Assembly (NCBI RefSeq): GCF_012927085.1
Contig: NZ_JABBFX010000001.1
Location: forward strand, 2,294,001 to 2,358,000
DNA: 64,000 bases
Reading direction: 5' to 3'
Origin: Ramlibacter agri
Lineage (GTDB): Bacteria; Pseudomonadota; Gammaproteobacteria; Burkholderiales; Burkholderiaceae_C
Shown here piece after piece: positions 43,864-54,160 of this stretch. A program made the position numbers and the translations under genes. Positions within the stretch are counted from its first letter, which is position 1, and the number at the start of each line of letters is the position of its first letter. The notes under the pieces were generated by a model. That model saw only the letters and a program-made list of their open reading frames with translations. It had not been told where the DNA came from and did no database searches.

Positions 43864-44789
43864 TATGAGCCGAAGCGATGGTCCACTTGCCGCCGGAACT
43901 CGCTTGGCGTCACGCCCTTGATGTCGAGGAAGCGGCGGTTGAAGTTGGCGACGTTGCCGAAGCCGACTTCGTAGCAGATGTCGGTGATGTAGCGGTCCGA
44001 CTCCATCAGCAGCTGGCAGGCGCGGTTGATGCGCACGTGGTTCACGAAGTCGGTGAAGGTGTTGCCGGTGGCGCGGCGGAAGAAGCGCGAGAAGCGGCTT
44101 TCGCTCATGCCCAGTTCCTGCGCCAGGTCGGCCGCCGACAGCGGATGCGCGAGGTCGTCCATCAGGCGGCTGACGATCGCGTCGATCTGCCCCAGCTGCA
44201 GGTCGGTGTCCGCGCTTTGCAACTGCGCCTGCGACAACAGCCGGTAGTCCGTGCAGCGCGCCAAGGTGCCGAGGAAGGCCACGAAAGTGCCGATGCGCAC
44301 CAGCCCGCGGCTGGCCTTCACCTGGTGCCAGCAGGCTTCGGCGTGTTCCGCCAGGCCGAAGAACTCGATGCCGTGCCGCGCCCGCTGCAGCAAGGGCAGC
44401 ACCTCGCCCAGCTCGGGGATGCCGGCCGCGGCCTGTTCCAGCGGCGCGTGCGGGAACTGGATGACGAGGTCGCGCACCGCGATGCCGCCGTCCGGCACGT
44501 CGGTGGAGATCCAGTTGTGCGGCAGCCGCGGGCCGGTGAGCACCAGGTGGCCGGGCTGGAACTGGCCGATGTAGTCGCCGACGAAGGCCTTGCCCGAGGA
44601 AGCCACGATCAGGTGCAGCTCGTATTCCTCGTGGCAGTGCCAGCGCACCAGCGGGTTGGGAAAGCCGTGCGCCAGGCAGCGGATGAAGCCCGCTGTCTCC
44701 GGCGGTTCGTAGCCCAGCTCGGGGCTGCGGGAGTAGGGCTGCTCCAGCTGCGGCTGGCGCTGGCGGGGCAGGGGGCGGCGGGTGGCCAT
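43863..44789 (-). CDS. mtlR: AraC-family regulator with N-terminal cupin, probable polyol operon activator
   Basis: 308 residues. The N-terminal cupin (RWHCHEEYELHLIV, QPGHLVLTGPRLPHNW) binds the inducer. The C-terminal double HTH includes SAADLAQELGMSESRFSRFFRRATG and DICYEVGFGNVANFNRRFLDIKG. It lies 38 bases downstream of the polyol dehydrogenase gene on the same strand. In Pseudomonas fluorescens the AraC-type MtlR activates an equivalent mtlEFGKD operon, so the same role is likely. The symbol rests on synteny. Confidence 0.8.
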   Translation of the reverse strand: MATRRPLPRQRQPQLEQPYSRSPELGYEPPETAGFIRCLAHGFPNPLVRWHCHEEYELHLIVASSGKAFVGDYIGQFQPGHLVLTGPRLPHNWISTDVPDGGIAVRDLVIQFPHAPLEQAAAGIPELGEVLPLLQRARHGIEFFGLAEHAEACWHQVKASRGLVRIGTFVAFLGTLARCTDYRLLSQAQLQSADTDLQLGQIDAIVSRLMDDLAHPLSAADLAQELGMSESRFSRFFRRATGNTFTDFVNHVRINRACQLLMESDRYITDICYEVGFGNVANFNRRFLDIKGVTPSEFRRQVDHRFGS

Positions 44790-44827
44790 GGCGGGACGCT
44801 ACACCGGCGAGGTCCCGCACGCAAACA

Positions 44828-46219
44828 TCACGACACCTCGCGCTCGAAGGCCGCCACCCGCGACCACGCCCGCCGCAGCGCTTCGGTCAGGCGCTCGTCG
44901 CCGGCCAGCTCGCCCCACAAGGTCGGCTCCGCTGCCAGCGCCGCGCACGGGTCGACGTCGGCGCAGATGGCGTGCGCCACCGCCGGATCCATCGCCTGGT
45001 CCTGGTAGGCGTAGGGCAGCTCGCCGCGATGCCAGCGCTGCAGGCAGGCCAGGAACAGCGCCGGCAGCATCGCGACGGCGCCGATGTCCTGCCCGCGCTG
45101 CAGCCGCTCGCGCACGGTCGGCGCGATGAAGCCCGGGATCTTGGCGAAGCCGTCCATCGCGACCCGCTGGTTGGTGTCGTTCAGCGCCGCATTGCCGAAG
45201 CGCTGCAGCACCACGTCGCGGTAGGCCGCGAGCTTGATCGTGCTGGGGCTCAGCACCGGGATCACGTCCTCGGTGACGTAGTCGTAGGCGAAGCGGCGGA
45301 TGCGCGCATCGGCCGTGCCTTCGTGGATAAAGCGATAGCCTGCCAAGGTGCCGGCCCAGGCGATGCAGCTGTGCGTGGCATTGAGGATGCGGATCTTCGC
45401 TTCCTCGTGCGCATCCACCGACGCCACCATCTCCACACCGACGCGCTCCCAGTCGGGGCGACCGGCGGCGAAGCGGTCCTCGACGACCCATTGCAGGAAG
45501 GTCTCCGCCATGATCGCGGCCGGATCCTGCACGCCGGTCGCCGCCCTCACGCGCTGCGCCACTTCCGGCGTCGGCCGTGGCGTGATGCGGTCCACCATGC
45601 AGTTGGGGCTGGTCGTGGAGGTCTGCATCCAGTCCAGCAAGCGGCCTTCGCCGGCCAGCTCCAGGAAACGGACCAGTCCGGCGCGGGCGCGGTCGCCGTT
45701 GTGGCGCAGGTTGTCGCAATTGAGCAGGGTGAGGCCGCCCGCGTTGGCCGCCATGCGGGCGCGCAGGATCGCGGCCAGCGCGCCGTAGATCGTGCTGCCC
45801 GCGCGGCCGGCGCGCGCCTGTGCGAGGTCGGCCACGATCTCCGGCGCAGCTTCGTCCAGGCGGCCCGCGCCATCCAGCGAGTAGCCCGACTCCGTCACCG
45901 TGAAGGAGACGATGCGCGTCGCCGGATCGGCGCCGCGCTGGACCAGTCCGGACAGCGCGGCATCCCATGCCACCACCTCGCGAATGGCAGTGATGCGCTG
46001 GTAAGCGCGCTCGCCCTCCGGAGACACCGTCTCCAGCGTGTAGGCGCCACCCTGCGCCTGCAGCGCTGCGATCGTTTCCATCATGTCGGGCCGCAGGTTG
46101 CCGCCCGCGAGGATCCAGCGCTGGTCGCCGGCGTCGTGCAATCGCTGCAAATAGACGGCCTGGTGGGCGCGGTGGAAGGCGCCCAGGCCCAGGTGCAGCA
46201 TGCGCAAGGGTTCGTGCAC
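44828..46219 (-). CDS. mtlD: Long-chain polyol dehydrogenase (mannitol/D-arabinitol 2- or 4-dehydrogenase family)
   Basis: 463 residues. LHLGLGAFHRAHQAVYLQRL is the NAD-binding N-terminus of the PSLDR family. KIRILNATHSCIAWAGTLAGY carries the catalytic Lys and the substrate Asn/His. Enzymes of this family oxidise mannitol to fructose, D-arabinitol to xylulose or sorbitol to fructose in the cytoplasm. Immediately follows mtlK in the polyol transporter operon. No fructokinase or xylulokinase gene is adjacent, so the ketose must be phosphorylated by an enzyme encoded elsewhere. Confidence 0.88.
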   Translation of the reverse strand: MHEPLRMLHLGLGAFHRAHQAVYLQRLHDAGDQRWILAGGNLRPDMMETIAALQAQGGAYTLETVSPEGERAYQRITAIREVVAWDAALSGLVQRGADPATRIVSFTVTESGYSLDGAGRLDEAAPEIVADLAQARAGRAGSTIYGALAAILRARMAANAGGLTLLNCDNLRHNGDRARAGLVRFLELAGEGRLLDWMQTSTTSPNCMVDRITPRPTPEVAQRVRAATGVQDPAAIMAETFLQWVVEDRFAAGRPDWERVGVEMVASVDAHEEAKIRILNATHSCIAWAGTLAGYRFIHEGTADARIRRFAYDYVTEDVIPVLSPSTIKLAAYRDVVLQRFGNAALNDTNQRVAMDGFAKIPGFIAPTVRERLQRGQDIGAVAMLPALFLACLQRWHRGELPYAYQDQAMDPAVAHAICADVDPCAALAAEPTLWGELAGDERLTEALRRAWSRVAAFEREVS

Positions 46220-46229
46220 GTCGACGCTC

Positions 46230-47270
46230 CTACGCTGCCGGCACCGCGATAGCGTGCCCCTTGCCGTCGAACAGGTGCGCCGAGGCCAGGTCCAGCTCCA
46301 CGCCTACCGTGTCGCCCGCGTGCAGCTCGGTGCGCGTGTTCTGGCGCGCGGTCAGCTGCGTGCCCGCGGTGGTGCTCAGATAGATCAGCGTCTCCGCGCC
46401 CAGCGCTTCCACCAGTTCCACTCGGCCGTCGAACTGGCCCTGGCCGCGCGGCTTCAGCGCGACGTGCTCGGGCCGCAAGCCCACCGCGCCGTCGCCCGGC
46501 AGCCGCGGGCCGAGGCCGCCCAGTTGCGGCAGGCCGCGCGCCGGCACCACGTTCATCTGCGGCGTGCCGATGAACTGCGCGACGAACTGGCTGGCCGGCC
46601 GGTCGTACAGCTCCAGCGGCGTGCCCACCTGCTCGATGCGGCCGTCGCGCAGCACCACCACGCGGTCGGCGAGCGTCATGGCTTCCACCTGGTCGTGCGT
46701 GACGTAGATGGTGGTGGCGCCCAGCTCGCGGTGCAGCCGCGCGATCTCCACCCGCGTCTGCCCGCGCAAGGCCGCATCCAGGTTGGACAGTGGTTCGTCG
46801 AACAGGAAGACCTTGGGCGAGCGCACGATGGCCCGCCCGATCGCCACCCGCTGGCGCTGGCCGCCCGAGAGCTCGCGCGGCGTCCGCTTGAGATAAGGCG
46901 TGAGGTTGAGGATCTGCGCCGCGCGCGCCACCTTGTCGCGCACCTGTGCCGGGTCGGCCTTCGCCAGCCGCAGCGCGAAGCTCATGTTCTCTTCCACCGT
47001 CATGTGCGGATAGAGCGCATAGCTCTGGAACACCATCGCCAGGTCGCGCTTGGCGGACGGCACCTGCGTGATGTCGCGGCCATCGAGTTCCAGCGTGCCG
47101 TCGCTGATGGACTCGAGGCCGGCGATCAGCCGCAGCAGCGTCGACTTGCCGCAGCCCGAAGGGCCGACGAAGACGATGAACTCGCCCCGCTCGATGGCCA
47201 GGTCCACGCCCTGGATGACGCGCGTCTCGTTGAAGGTCTTGGTGATTCCGTGAAGTGCCAGGAATGCCAT
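46230..47270 (-). CDS. mtlK: Polyol ABC transporter ATPase (MalK/SmoK-type)
   Basis: 346 residues. Walker A GPSGCGKST, signature [15 protein letters not shown], Walker B VFLFDEPLSNLD and the switch His in THDQVEAMT are intact. The C-terminal OB-type regulatory domain (VGLRPEHVALKP) is characteristic of CUT1 sugar transporters. It lies 21 bases after the second permease gene and 10 before the dehydrogenase gene. It powers the mtlEFG importer. Confidence 0.9.
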   Translation of the reverse strand: MAFLALHGITKTFNETRVIQGVDLAIERGEFIVFVGPSGCGKSTLLRLIAGLESISDGTLELDGRDITQVPSAKRDLAMVFQSYALYPHMTVEENMSFALRLAKADPAQVRDKVARAAQILNLTPYLKRTPRELSGGQRQRVAIGRAIVRSPKVFLFDEPLSNLDAALRGQTRVEIARLHRELGATTIYVTHDQVEAMTLADRVVVLRDGRIEQVGTPLELYDRPASQFVAQFIGTPQMNVVPARGLPQLGGLGPRLPGDGAVGLRPEHVALKPRGQGQFDGRVELVEALGAETLIYLSTTAGTQLTARQNTRTELHAGDTVGVELDLASAHLFDGKGHAIAVPAA

Positions 47271-47291
47271 GGGGATCTTCCGGTTGGGGCG

Positions 47292-48194
47292 CTACTTGAC
47301 GGCGCCGAAGGTGAGGCCTTGCACCAGCTGCTTCTGCGTGAGCCAGCCGAAGACGACGATGGGCGCGATGGCCATCAGCGAAGCCGCCGACAGCTTGGCC
47401 CAGAACAGCCCTTCCGGGCTCGAATAGGATGCGATCAGGGTCGCCAGAGTGCCGGACTTGGCGGAGCTCAGGTTCAAGGCCCAGAACGCCTCGTTCCACG
47501 CCAGCACCAGGCACAGGAGGCCGGTGGAGGCGAAGCCGCCCATCGCCAGGGGCAGCAGCACCATGCGCGCTTCCTGCCACAGCGTGGCGCCGTCCATGCG
47601 CGCCGCTTCCAGGATCTCGGCCGGGATGTCCTTGAAGTGCGAGTAGAGCATCCACACCATGATCGGCAGGTTGCTCAGGGTGAAGACGACGATCAGGCCG
47701 GTGCGCGTGTCCAGCAGGTTGGCCGATTGCGCCAGCACGTAGATCGGCACCAGCGCGCCCACGGCCGGCATCATCTTCGTCGACAGCATCCACATCAGGA
47801 TGTCGCGCGTCTTCTTCGTGCGGAAGAAGGCCATCGAATAGGCCGCCGGCGCGGCGATGGCCAGCCCGATCAGCGTGGAGCACACGCTGGTGATGACCGA
47901 GTTCTTCGCATAGAGCAGGTAGTCGCTGCGCTGCTGCACCTCGACGAAGTTCTCCAGCGTCGGCCGGAAGAAGAACAACGGCGGCACCTGGATGGCCTGC
48001 AGCTCGGTCTTGAAGGCCGTCAGCGCCATCCACCCGAGCGGGAAGAACAGCAGCAGCGTGACCAGCCAGGCGGCGGCGGTGCGCACCGCCAGCGCGAGGT
48101 TGTAGCGGATGGTCCAGGGCAGTGCGGCGCGCTTCCTGGCGACGGGCAGCGCGAGCGGCGCTTCGTCCAGGTGCAGGGGGACGGGCTCGTTCAT
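47292..48194 (-). CDS. mtlG: Polyol ABC transporter permease (CUT1, MtlG/SmoG-like)
   Basis: 300 residues, six predicted membrane spans. The EAA loop EILEAARMDGATLWQEARMVLLPL contacts the ATPase. The C-terminal WLTQKQLVQGLTFGAVK end is typical of the MalG class. It starts 4 bases after the mtlF stop and pairs with that subunit. Confidence 0.9.
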   Translation of the reverse strand: MNEPVPLHLDEAPLALPVARKRAALPWTIRYNLALAVRTAAAWLVTLLLFFPLGWMALTAFKTELQAIQVPPLFFFRPTLENFVEVQQRSDYLLYAKNSVITSVCSTLIGLAIAAPAAYSMAFFRTKKTRDILMWMLSTKMMPAVGALVPIYVLAQSANLLDTRTGLIVVFTLSNLPIMVWMLYSHFKDIPAEILEAARMDGATLWQEARMVLLPLAMGGFASTGLLCLVLAWNEAFWALNLSSAKSGTLATLIASYSSPEGLFWAKLSAASLMAIAPIVVFGWLTQKQLVQGLTFGAVK

Positions 48195-48198
48195 GGCG

Positions 48199-49056
48199 TC
48201 AATCCAGGTTCTTGCCGATCATGCGGATCAGGAACACCGCCGCGACGTTGGCCAGCAGCACCGCGAACAGCGCACCCGCCGAAGCCACGCCGGCATCGAA
48301 ATTGAGCAGCGCCTGCTTGAAGATCAGGAAAGCCACGTTGGTGCTGGCGTCGCCGGGGCCGCCGCCGGTGGTGGTGAAGATCTCCGCGAACACGCTCATG
48401 AGGAAGATCATCTCGATCATGATCACCACCGCGATCGAGCGGCCCAGGTGCGGGATGACCATGAAGCGCAGCTTCTGCAGGTAGTTGGCACCGTCCATGG
48501 TGGCGGCCTCCAGCTGCTCGCGGTTCATCGACTGCAGCGAGGTGATGAAGATCAAGGTGGCGAAGGGCAGCCATTGCCAGGCCACCATCAGGATGATGCT
48601 GAAGAGCGGCAGGTCGGTCAGCCAGTCGACCCGCTGCAGGCCGAAGAACTGCCAGACCTGCGCCAGCACGCCGTAGATCGGGTTCATCATCATGTGCTTC
48701 CACAGCAGCGCGTTGACCGTGGGCATGACGAAGAAGGGCGCGATCAGCAGCAGCCGCACCAGGCTGCGTCCGGGGAAGGGCGCATCCACCAGCAGCGCCA
48801 CCGCGATGCCGCCGGCCACCGTGATGGCGATCACGCTGGCGAGCAGCACCACCGTGTTCACCACCGCCGTCATGAAGGACGGGTCGGTGACGAAGTACTC
48901 GAAGTTGCCCAGCCCCGCGAAGCCGCGCACCTCCGGCTGCATCAGGTTGAACCGGATCAACGAGAAGTAGATGGTCATCGCCAGCGGCACGATCATCCAG
49001 AGGAAGAGCGCGGCCACCGCCGGCGCCATCAGCGCCCGGGGCAGGAAGCGGTTCAT
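48199..49056 (-). CDS. mtlF: Polyol ABC transporter permease (CUT1, MtlF/SmoF-like)
   Basis: 285 residues, six predicted membrane spans. PFFVMPTVNALLWKHMMMN and the EAA-like loop EQLEAATMDGANYLQKLRFMVIPHL match polyol permeases. It lies 10 bases after the receptor gene. Together with mtlG it forms the membrane channel. Confidence 0.9.
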   Translation of the reverse strand: MNRFLPRALMAPAVAALFLWMIVPLAMTIYFSLIRFNLMQPEVRGFAGLGNFEYFVTDPSFMTAVVNTVVLLASVIAITVAGGIAVALLVDAPFPGRSLVRLLLIAPFFVMPTVNALLWKHMMMNPIYGVLAQVWQFFGLQRVDWLTDLPLFSIILMVAWQWLPFATLIFITSLQSMNREQLEAATMDGANYLQKLRFMVIPHLGRSIAVVIMIEMIFLMSVFAEIFTTTGGGPGDASTNVAFLIFKQALLNFDAGVASAGALFAVLLANVAAVFLIRMIGKNLD

Positions 49057-49066
49057 GGCGAACCCC

Positions 49067-50374
<1,308 letters not shown>

Positions 50375-50642
50375 GTTCGTCTCCTTGAATGCCGGTAGGT
50401 GAGGCAAGCAGACGATAGGCTTCCGGCGGCGCGACGCCGATACTCGAACCCGGCTTCCCTGTACTTTTTTGCGTAGCCCGCTCAGGGATTTCACCGAGCG
50501 GCGCGACTCGGTACCGGCGCACTCCACGCGCGGCCGCCTGCATTTCGCGCCGCGCTTTCCGCATTCCGTCGCATCCCGCTGGGGCTCCGGCGGCGCGCTT
50601 CCTACAGTGCGCCCATCCCGACGACCGACAAGGAGCCACGAG

Positions 50643-51056
50643 ATGCAATCCACCTTCCGCCAACTGCTGGCCGCCGGCGCGCTGGGCGCCATCGCCGCCG
50701 GCGCCCATGCGTTCGACCTCACCGTCGAAGTGGTCGATGCGCGCTCCGACCAGGGCATGGTGATGGGCGCCCTGTATGGCGCCGACAACTGGATGAAGGC
50801 GCCGGTGCAGGGCGAGCGCCAACAGGCCGGCCCCAAGGCCGTGCTGGTCTACCGCAACCTGCAGTCCGGGCAGTACGCGCTGTCGGTCTTCCACGACGAG
50901 AACGGCAACGGCAAGCTGGACACCAACCCGGCCGGCATTCCGCTGGAGCGCTATGGCTTCAGCCGCGACGCCGTCGGCCGCATGGGCCCGCCGACCTTCG
51001 CGGACGCGGCCATCGACGTGCGCGCCGACACCACCATCACCATCCACCTGCGTTGA
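50643..51056 (+). CDS. DUF2141-family secreted protein
   Basis: 137 residues from the ATG at 50643, with AAGGAG upstream. Signal peptide MQSTFRQLLAAGALGAIAAGAHA, then the small beta-sandwich DUF2141 domain: GMVMGALYG, YALSVFHDENGNGKLDTNPAGIPLERYGFS. The acidic DENGNGKLD loop is typical and could bind calcium. It ends 14 bases before the carotenoid oxygenase gene, so the two are probably co-transcribed. Function unknown. Confidence 0.85.
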   Translation: MQSTFRQLLAAGALGAIAAGAHAFDLTVEVVDARSDQGMVMGALYGADNWMKAPVQGERQQAGPKAVLVYRNLQSGQYALSVFHDENGNGKLDTNPAGIPLERYGFSRDAVGRMGPPTFADAAIDVRADTTITIHLR

Positions 51057-51070
51057 GAGGGAGACCCGCC

Positions 51071-52561
51071 ATGGACCGCCGCAATTTCCTCTTCGCCGCC
51101 GCCGGCACGCTGGCCTTCGGTGCGCACGCCTCCGAAGTGCCGGACGCTTACGCCGCCGCCTTCGAAGCGAGCCGCGCCAGCCAGCCCTGGACCCTGGGCT
51201 ACGCGGGCCTGCAGCAGGACGCCGCGCCGATGCCGCTGAAGCTGCGCGGCAAGATCCCGAGCGCGCTCTATGGCGCCTACTTCCGCAACGGGCCGGCCCG
51301 CCACGAGATCGGCGGCCAGCGCTACCACCACCTGTTCGACGGCGACGGCATGGTGCAGAAGTACACCATCGGTCCCGACGGCGTCTCGCACATGGGCCGC
51401 TTCGTGCGCACGCAGAAGTTCCTGGCCGACAGCGCCGCGGGCCGGCCGGTGCGCGCGGCCTTCGGCACCCATCCGCCGGGCGCGGAGCCGATGCACTCGC
51501 CGGATGCGATCAATGCCGCCAACACTAGCGTGCTGCAGCATGGCGGCGAGTTCTATGCGCTGTGGGAGGGCGGCTCGGCGACGCGCATGGACCCGAGGAC
51601 CCTGGACACCGGCGAGCTGAAGACCTGGTCGCCCGAGTACGCCGGCATGCCTTTCTCCGCGCACCCGAAGGTGGAGCCGGACGGCACGCTGTGGAACTTC
51701 GGCGTCAGCAGCATGGCCGGCCTGCTGTCGGTCTACCGGATCGATGCGCGCGGCGCCCTGCAGAACGCGGTCACCTTGAAGGTGCCGGAGATGAGCCTGG
51801 TGCACGACTTCGCGGTGACGCAGAAGTATCTCGTCTTCCTGCTGCCGCCGCTGGTGTTCGACCGCGCGCGCTCCGAGGCCGGCGAGACCTTCCTGGACAG
51901 CCACGTGTGGAAGCCGCAGTTGGGCATGCGCGTGCTGGTGCTGGACAAGGACAAGCTGGAAGAGCCGCAGTGGTTCACGCTGCCGGCGGGCTTCGTGTTC
52001 CACATCGGGAACGCCTGCGAGGACCGCGGCGTGATCCGCCTGGATTACGTGCGTTCCGACGATGCCTGGCATGCGACCACCGGCCTCAAGGAGTTGATGC
52101 AGGGAAAGGCGCAGACGCGTACCGATGTCTCGGTGGTGGTGGTGCAACTGGACCTGGCGAGCGGCCGGGCGCGGCAGGAACTGCTGCCGCACGTCTCGGA
52201 GTTCCCGCGGGTGGATCCGCGCGTGGTCGGGCGCCGCTACTCGCAGGTGCTGCTGGCGGAGCGCGTCGATGCGCGCGCCGGCCGCCCGGGCTTCGACAGC
52301 GTGCTGCGGCTGGACGTCACCAGCGGCAAGGCGGATCGCTATCGCTATGGGGCGGATGTGATGGTGGAGGAGCACGTGTTCGTGCCCGGAACGCGCGCAG
52401 GCGAGGCGTGGGTGATCGGCACGGCTTTGGATCTGAAGCATCGCTCGATGCTGTTGTCCGTGTTCGATGCGCGTCGCCTGGCTGACGGACCGGTCGCGCA
52501 AGCGGTCATGGACCGCCCGATGCCGCTCGGCTTCCACGGCATCCTCGTACCCAACACGTAG
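51071..52561 (+). CDS. Carotenoid oxygenase family (RPE65/lignostilbene dioxygenase-like), Tat-type leader
   Basis: 496 residues from the ATG at 51071, with GAGAGGGAG upstream. The leader MDRRNFLFAAAGTLAFGAHA has a twin-arginine motif, implying export of a folded, iron-loaded enzyme. The four Fe(II) histidines of the seven-bladed propeller are present: His198 (FSAHPK), His245 (LVHDF), His311 (FHIGN) and His489 (GFHGIL). Such enzymes cleave C=C bonds in carotenoids or stilbenes with O2. Follows the DUF2141 gene. Its TAG stop lies inside a long inverted repeat. Confidence 0.9.
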   Translation: MDRRNFLFAAAGTLAFGAHASEVPDAYAAAFEASRASQPWTLGYAGLQQDAAPMPLKLRGKIPSALYGAYFRNGPARHEIGGQRYHHLFDGDGMVQKYTIGPDGVSHMGRFVRTQKFLADSAAGRPVRAAFGTHPPGAEPMHSPDAINAANTSVLQHGGEFYALWEGGSATRMDPRTLDTGELKTWSPEYAGMPFSAHPKVEPDGTLWNFGVSSMAGLLSVYRIDARGALQNAVTLKVPEMSLVHDFAVTQKYLVFLLPPLVFDRARSEAGETFLDSHVWKPQLGMRVLVLDKDKLEEPQWFTLPAGFVFHIGNACEDRGVIRLDYVRSDDAWHATTGLKELMQGKAQTRTDVSVVVVQLDLASGRARQELLPHVSEFPRVDPRVVGRRYSQVLLAERVDARAGRPGFDSVLRLDVTSGKADRYRYGADVMVEEHVFVPGTRAGEAWVIGTALDLKHRSMLLSVFDARRLADGPVAQAVMDRPMPLGFHGILVPNT

Positions 52562-52630
52562 GGTGCGCAGCTCCGCTGCGCACCGCGCGAGGTTCATGGT
52601 CAGGCGGTGCGCAGCAAGCTGCGCACCCTA
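52559..52630. repeat. Inverted repeat at the carotenoid oxygenase/permease convergence
   Basis: TAGGGTGCGCAG (52559-52570) pairs with CTGCGCACCCTA (52619-52630), with inner GCGCACCGC/GCGGTGCGC arms. The left arm includes the stop codon of the carotenoid oxygenase gene. Likely a bidirectional terminator and a REP-like dispersed element. Confidence 0.65.
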
Positions 52631-52631
52631 C

Positions 52632-52658
52632 GCCATCACGCCATCACGCCATCACGCC
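52632..52658. repeat. 8-base tandem repeat (GCCATCAC)n across the permease stop codon
   Basis: Three perfect GCCATCAC units plus GCC. The minus-strand permease stop (52652-52654) falls within the third unit. An 8-base unit is not a codon multiple, so slippage upstream of the stop would change the C-terminus. Confidence 0.75.
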
Positions 52659-54118
52659 GCGCGCCGCAACGCGAACTCCTCCTCGGGCGACAAGATCAAT
52701 CTCTTGCGCCCATGCACCGCGAAGTACGCCACTGCCACCGCATACCAGAGCGCGACCCACAACACGCCAGCGCGATACGTGGCATCACTCAACTGGTAAT
52801 ACAAGGTCACGACCGCGATCACCACCGTCACCACGGCCCCCGGCACGCCCAGCGGGCTGCGGAAGGGCCGCTCGATCTCCGGCCGGTTCTTCCGCAGCAG
52901 GATGAACGACACGGCCTGCATGATGTACGAGAACATGGCGCCGAACACCGCCATGTTCAGCAGGGTCCCGCCGATCACCGCCGCGCCACGCTCGGCGCCC
53001 AGCGACAACCACAGCGCGTACATCACGGCCAGCGCCACCACCGAGCCCACGATCATCGCCAGGTGCGGCGTCTGCCAGCGGCCGTGCGTGAGCGATAGCA
53101 CCGAGGGGAAGTAGCCCGCGCGGCTCAGCGAATAGATCTGCCGGCCCTTGGCGAAGATGATGGTGTGGAAGCTCGCCACCAGGCCCAGCACGGCGACCAG
53201 CGCCAGCCCTTTCGCGATGCCCGCGCCGTACAGCGCCTTGAAGCCATCGAGCAGTGGCTCGCCCGATTTCGCCAGCGCGTGCGCGCCGACGCCCGGCACC
53301 GAGGGATTCAACCAGAGGATCAGCGAGGCCGAGGCGATCAATGTGGCGATGCCGGACAGGATGCCGGGCGCCATGTCGCGCCGCGGATCCACCGACTCCT
53401 CGGCGGCTAGCGGCAGTTGCTCGATGGCCAGGAACAACCAGACGGCAAAGGGCAACGCCGCCAGCACGCCGCCCAAGCCTTGCGGCAGGAAAGGGCCGTG
53501 TCCCGCATCCAGCTTCACGCCGCCCGGCCCGACGTCCAGCGCCCAGCGCGCGAAGGCTATGCGGGGCAGGGCGCTCGCCCAGAAGACGGCGAGGCAGGCC
53601 AGCGCGAGCAGGGTCACCACCAGCGTCACCTTGAACGACAGTTCGACGCCCGCGATGTTGAGGCCGACGAACACGACGTAGAAGGCCAGCCACCACAGCG
53701 GCTGCCAGGCGACCGGCGTCTCGAAGATGCCGCCCATGTAGCTGCCGATGAAGTACACGATGACCGCCGGCGTCAGCACGTACTCCACGTTCTCGGCGAG
53801 TCCCGTGAGGAAGCCGCCCCAGGGGCCCATCGCGGTGCGGGCGAAGGAATAGGCGGCGCCGGTGTGCGGCAAGGCCGGCGAGAGTTCAGCCAGCGAGAAA
53901 GTCAGGCCCAGGTACATCACCGCGATGGCGATGGTGGCCAGCAGCATGCTGCCCCAGCCGTTGGCGAGCCCCAGGTTCCAGCCGGAGAAATGGCCCGAGA
54001 TCACCGCGCCGACGCCCAGCGCCCACAGCGACCAGATGCCGGCATAGCGGCGCAGGCCGCGGCGGGCGAAGTAGGCGGGATCGACCTGGGCGTAGCGCAC
54101 GCCCCCGGCTTGCTGCAT
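52652..54118 (-). CDS. APC-family permease, ethanolamine permease-like
   Basis: 488 residues, about twelve membrane spans. ALGVGAVISGHFSGWNLGLANG in the first helix and AIEQLPLAAEESVDPRRDMA in the centre closely resemble ethanolamine permeases of the APC superfamily. It imports a small amine or amino acid by ion symport. It lies 42 bases downstream of the IclR gene on the same strand. No ethanolamine ammonia-lyase genes are near, so ethanolamine itself may not be the substrate. Confidence 0.85.
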   Translation of the reverse strand: MQQAGGVRYAQVDPAYFARRGLRRYAGIWSLWALGVGAVISGHFSGWNLGLANGWGSMLLATIAIAVMYLGLTFSLAELSPALPHTGAAYSFARTAMGPWGGFLTGLAENVEYVLTPAVIVYFIGSYMGGIFETPVAWQPLWWLAFYVVFVGLNIAGVELSFKVTLVVTLLALACLAVFWASALPRIAFARWALDVGPGGVKLDAGHGPFLPQGLGGVLAALPFAVWLFLAIEQLPLAAEESVDPRRDMAPGILSGIATLIASASLILWLNPSVPGVGAHALAKSGEPLLDGFKALYGAGIAKGLALVAVLGLVASFHTIIFAKGRQIYSLSRAGYFPSVLSLTHGRWQTPHLAMIVGSVVALAVMYALWLSLGAERGAAVIGGTLLNMAVFGAMFSYIMQAVSFILLRKNRPEIERPFRSPLGVPGAVVTVVIAVVTLYYQLSDATYRAGVLWVALWYAVAVAYFAVHGRKRLILSPEEEFALRRAA

Positions 54119-54160
54119 GGCGGACTCCTGTTGGCAGGTCCGGCCGCCATGCTAAAGGAC

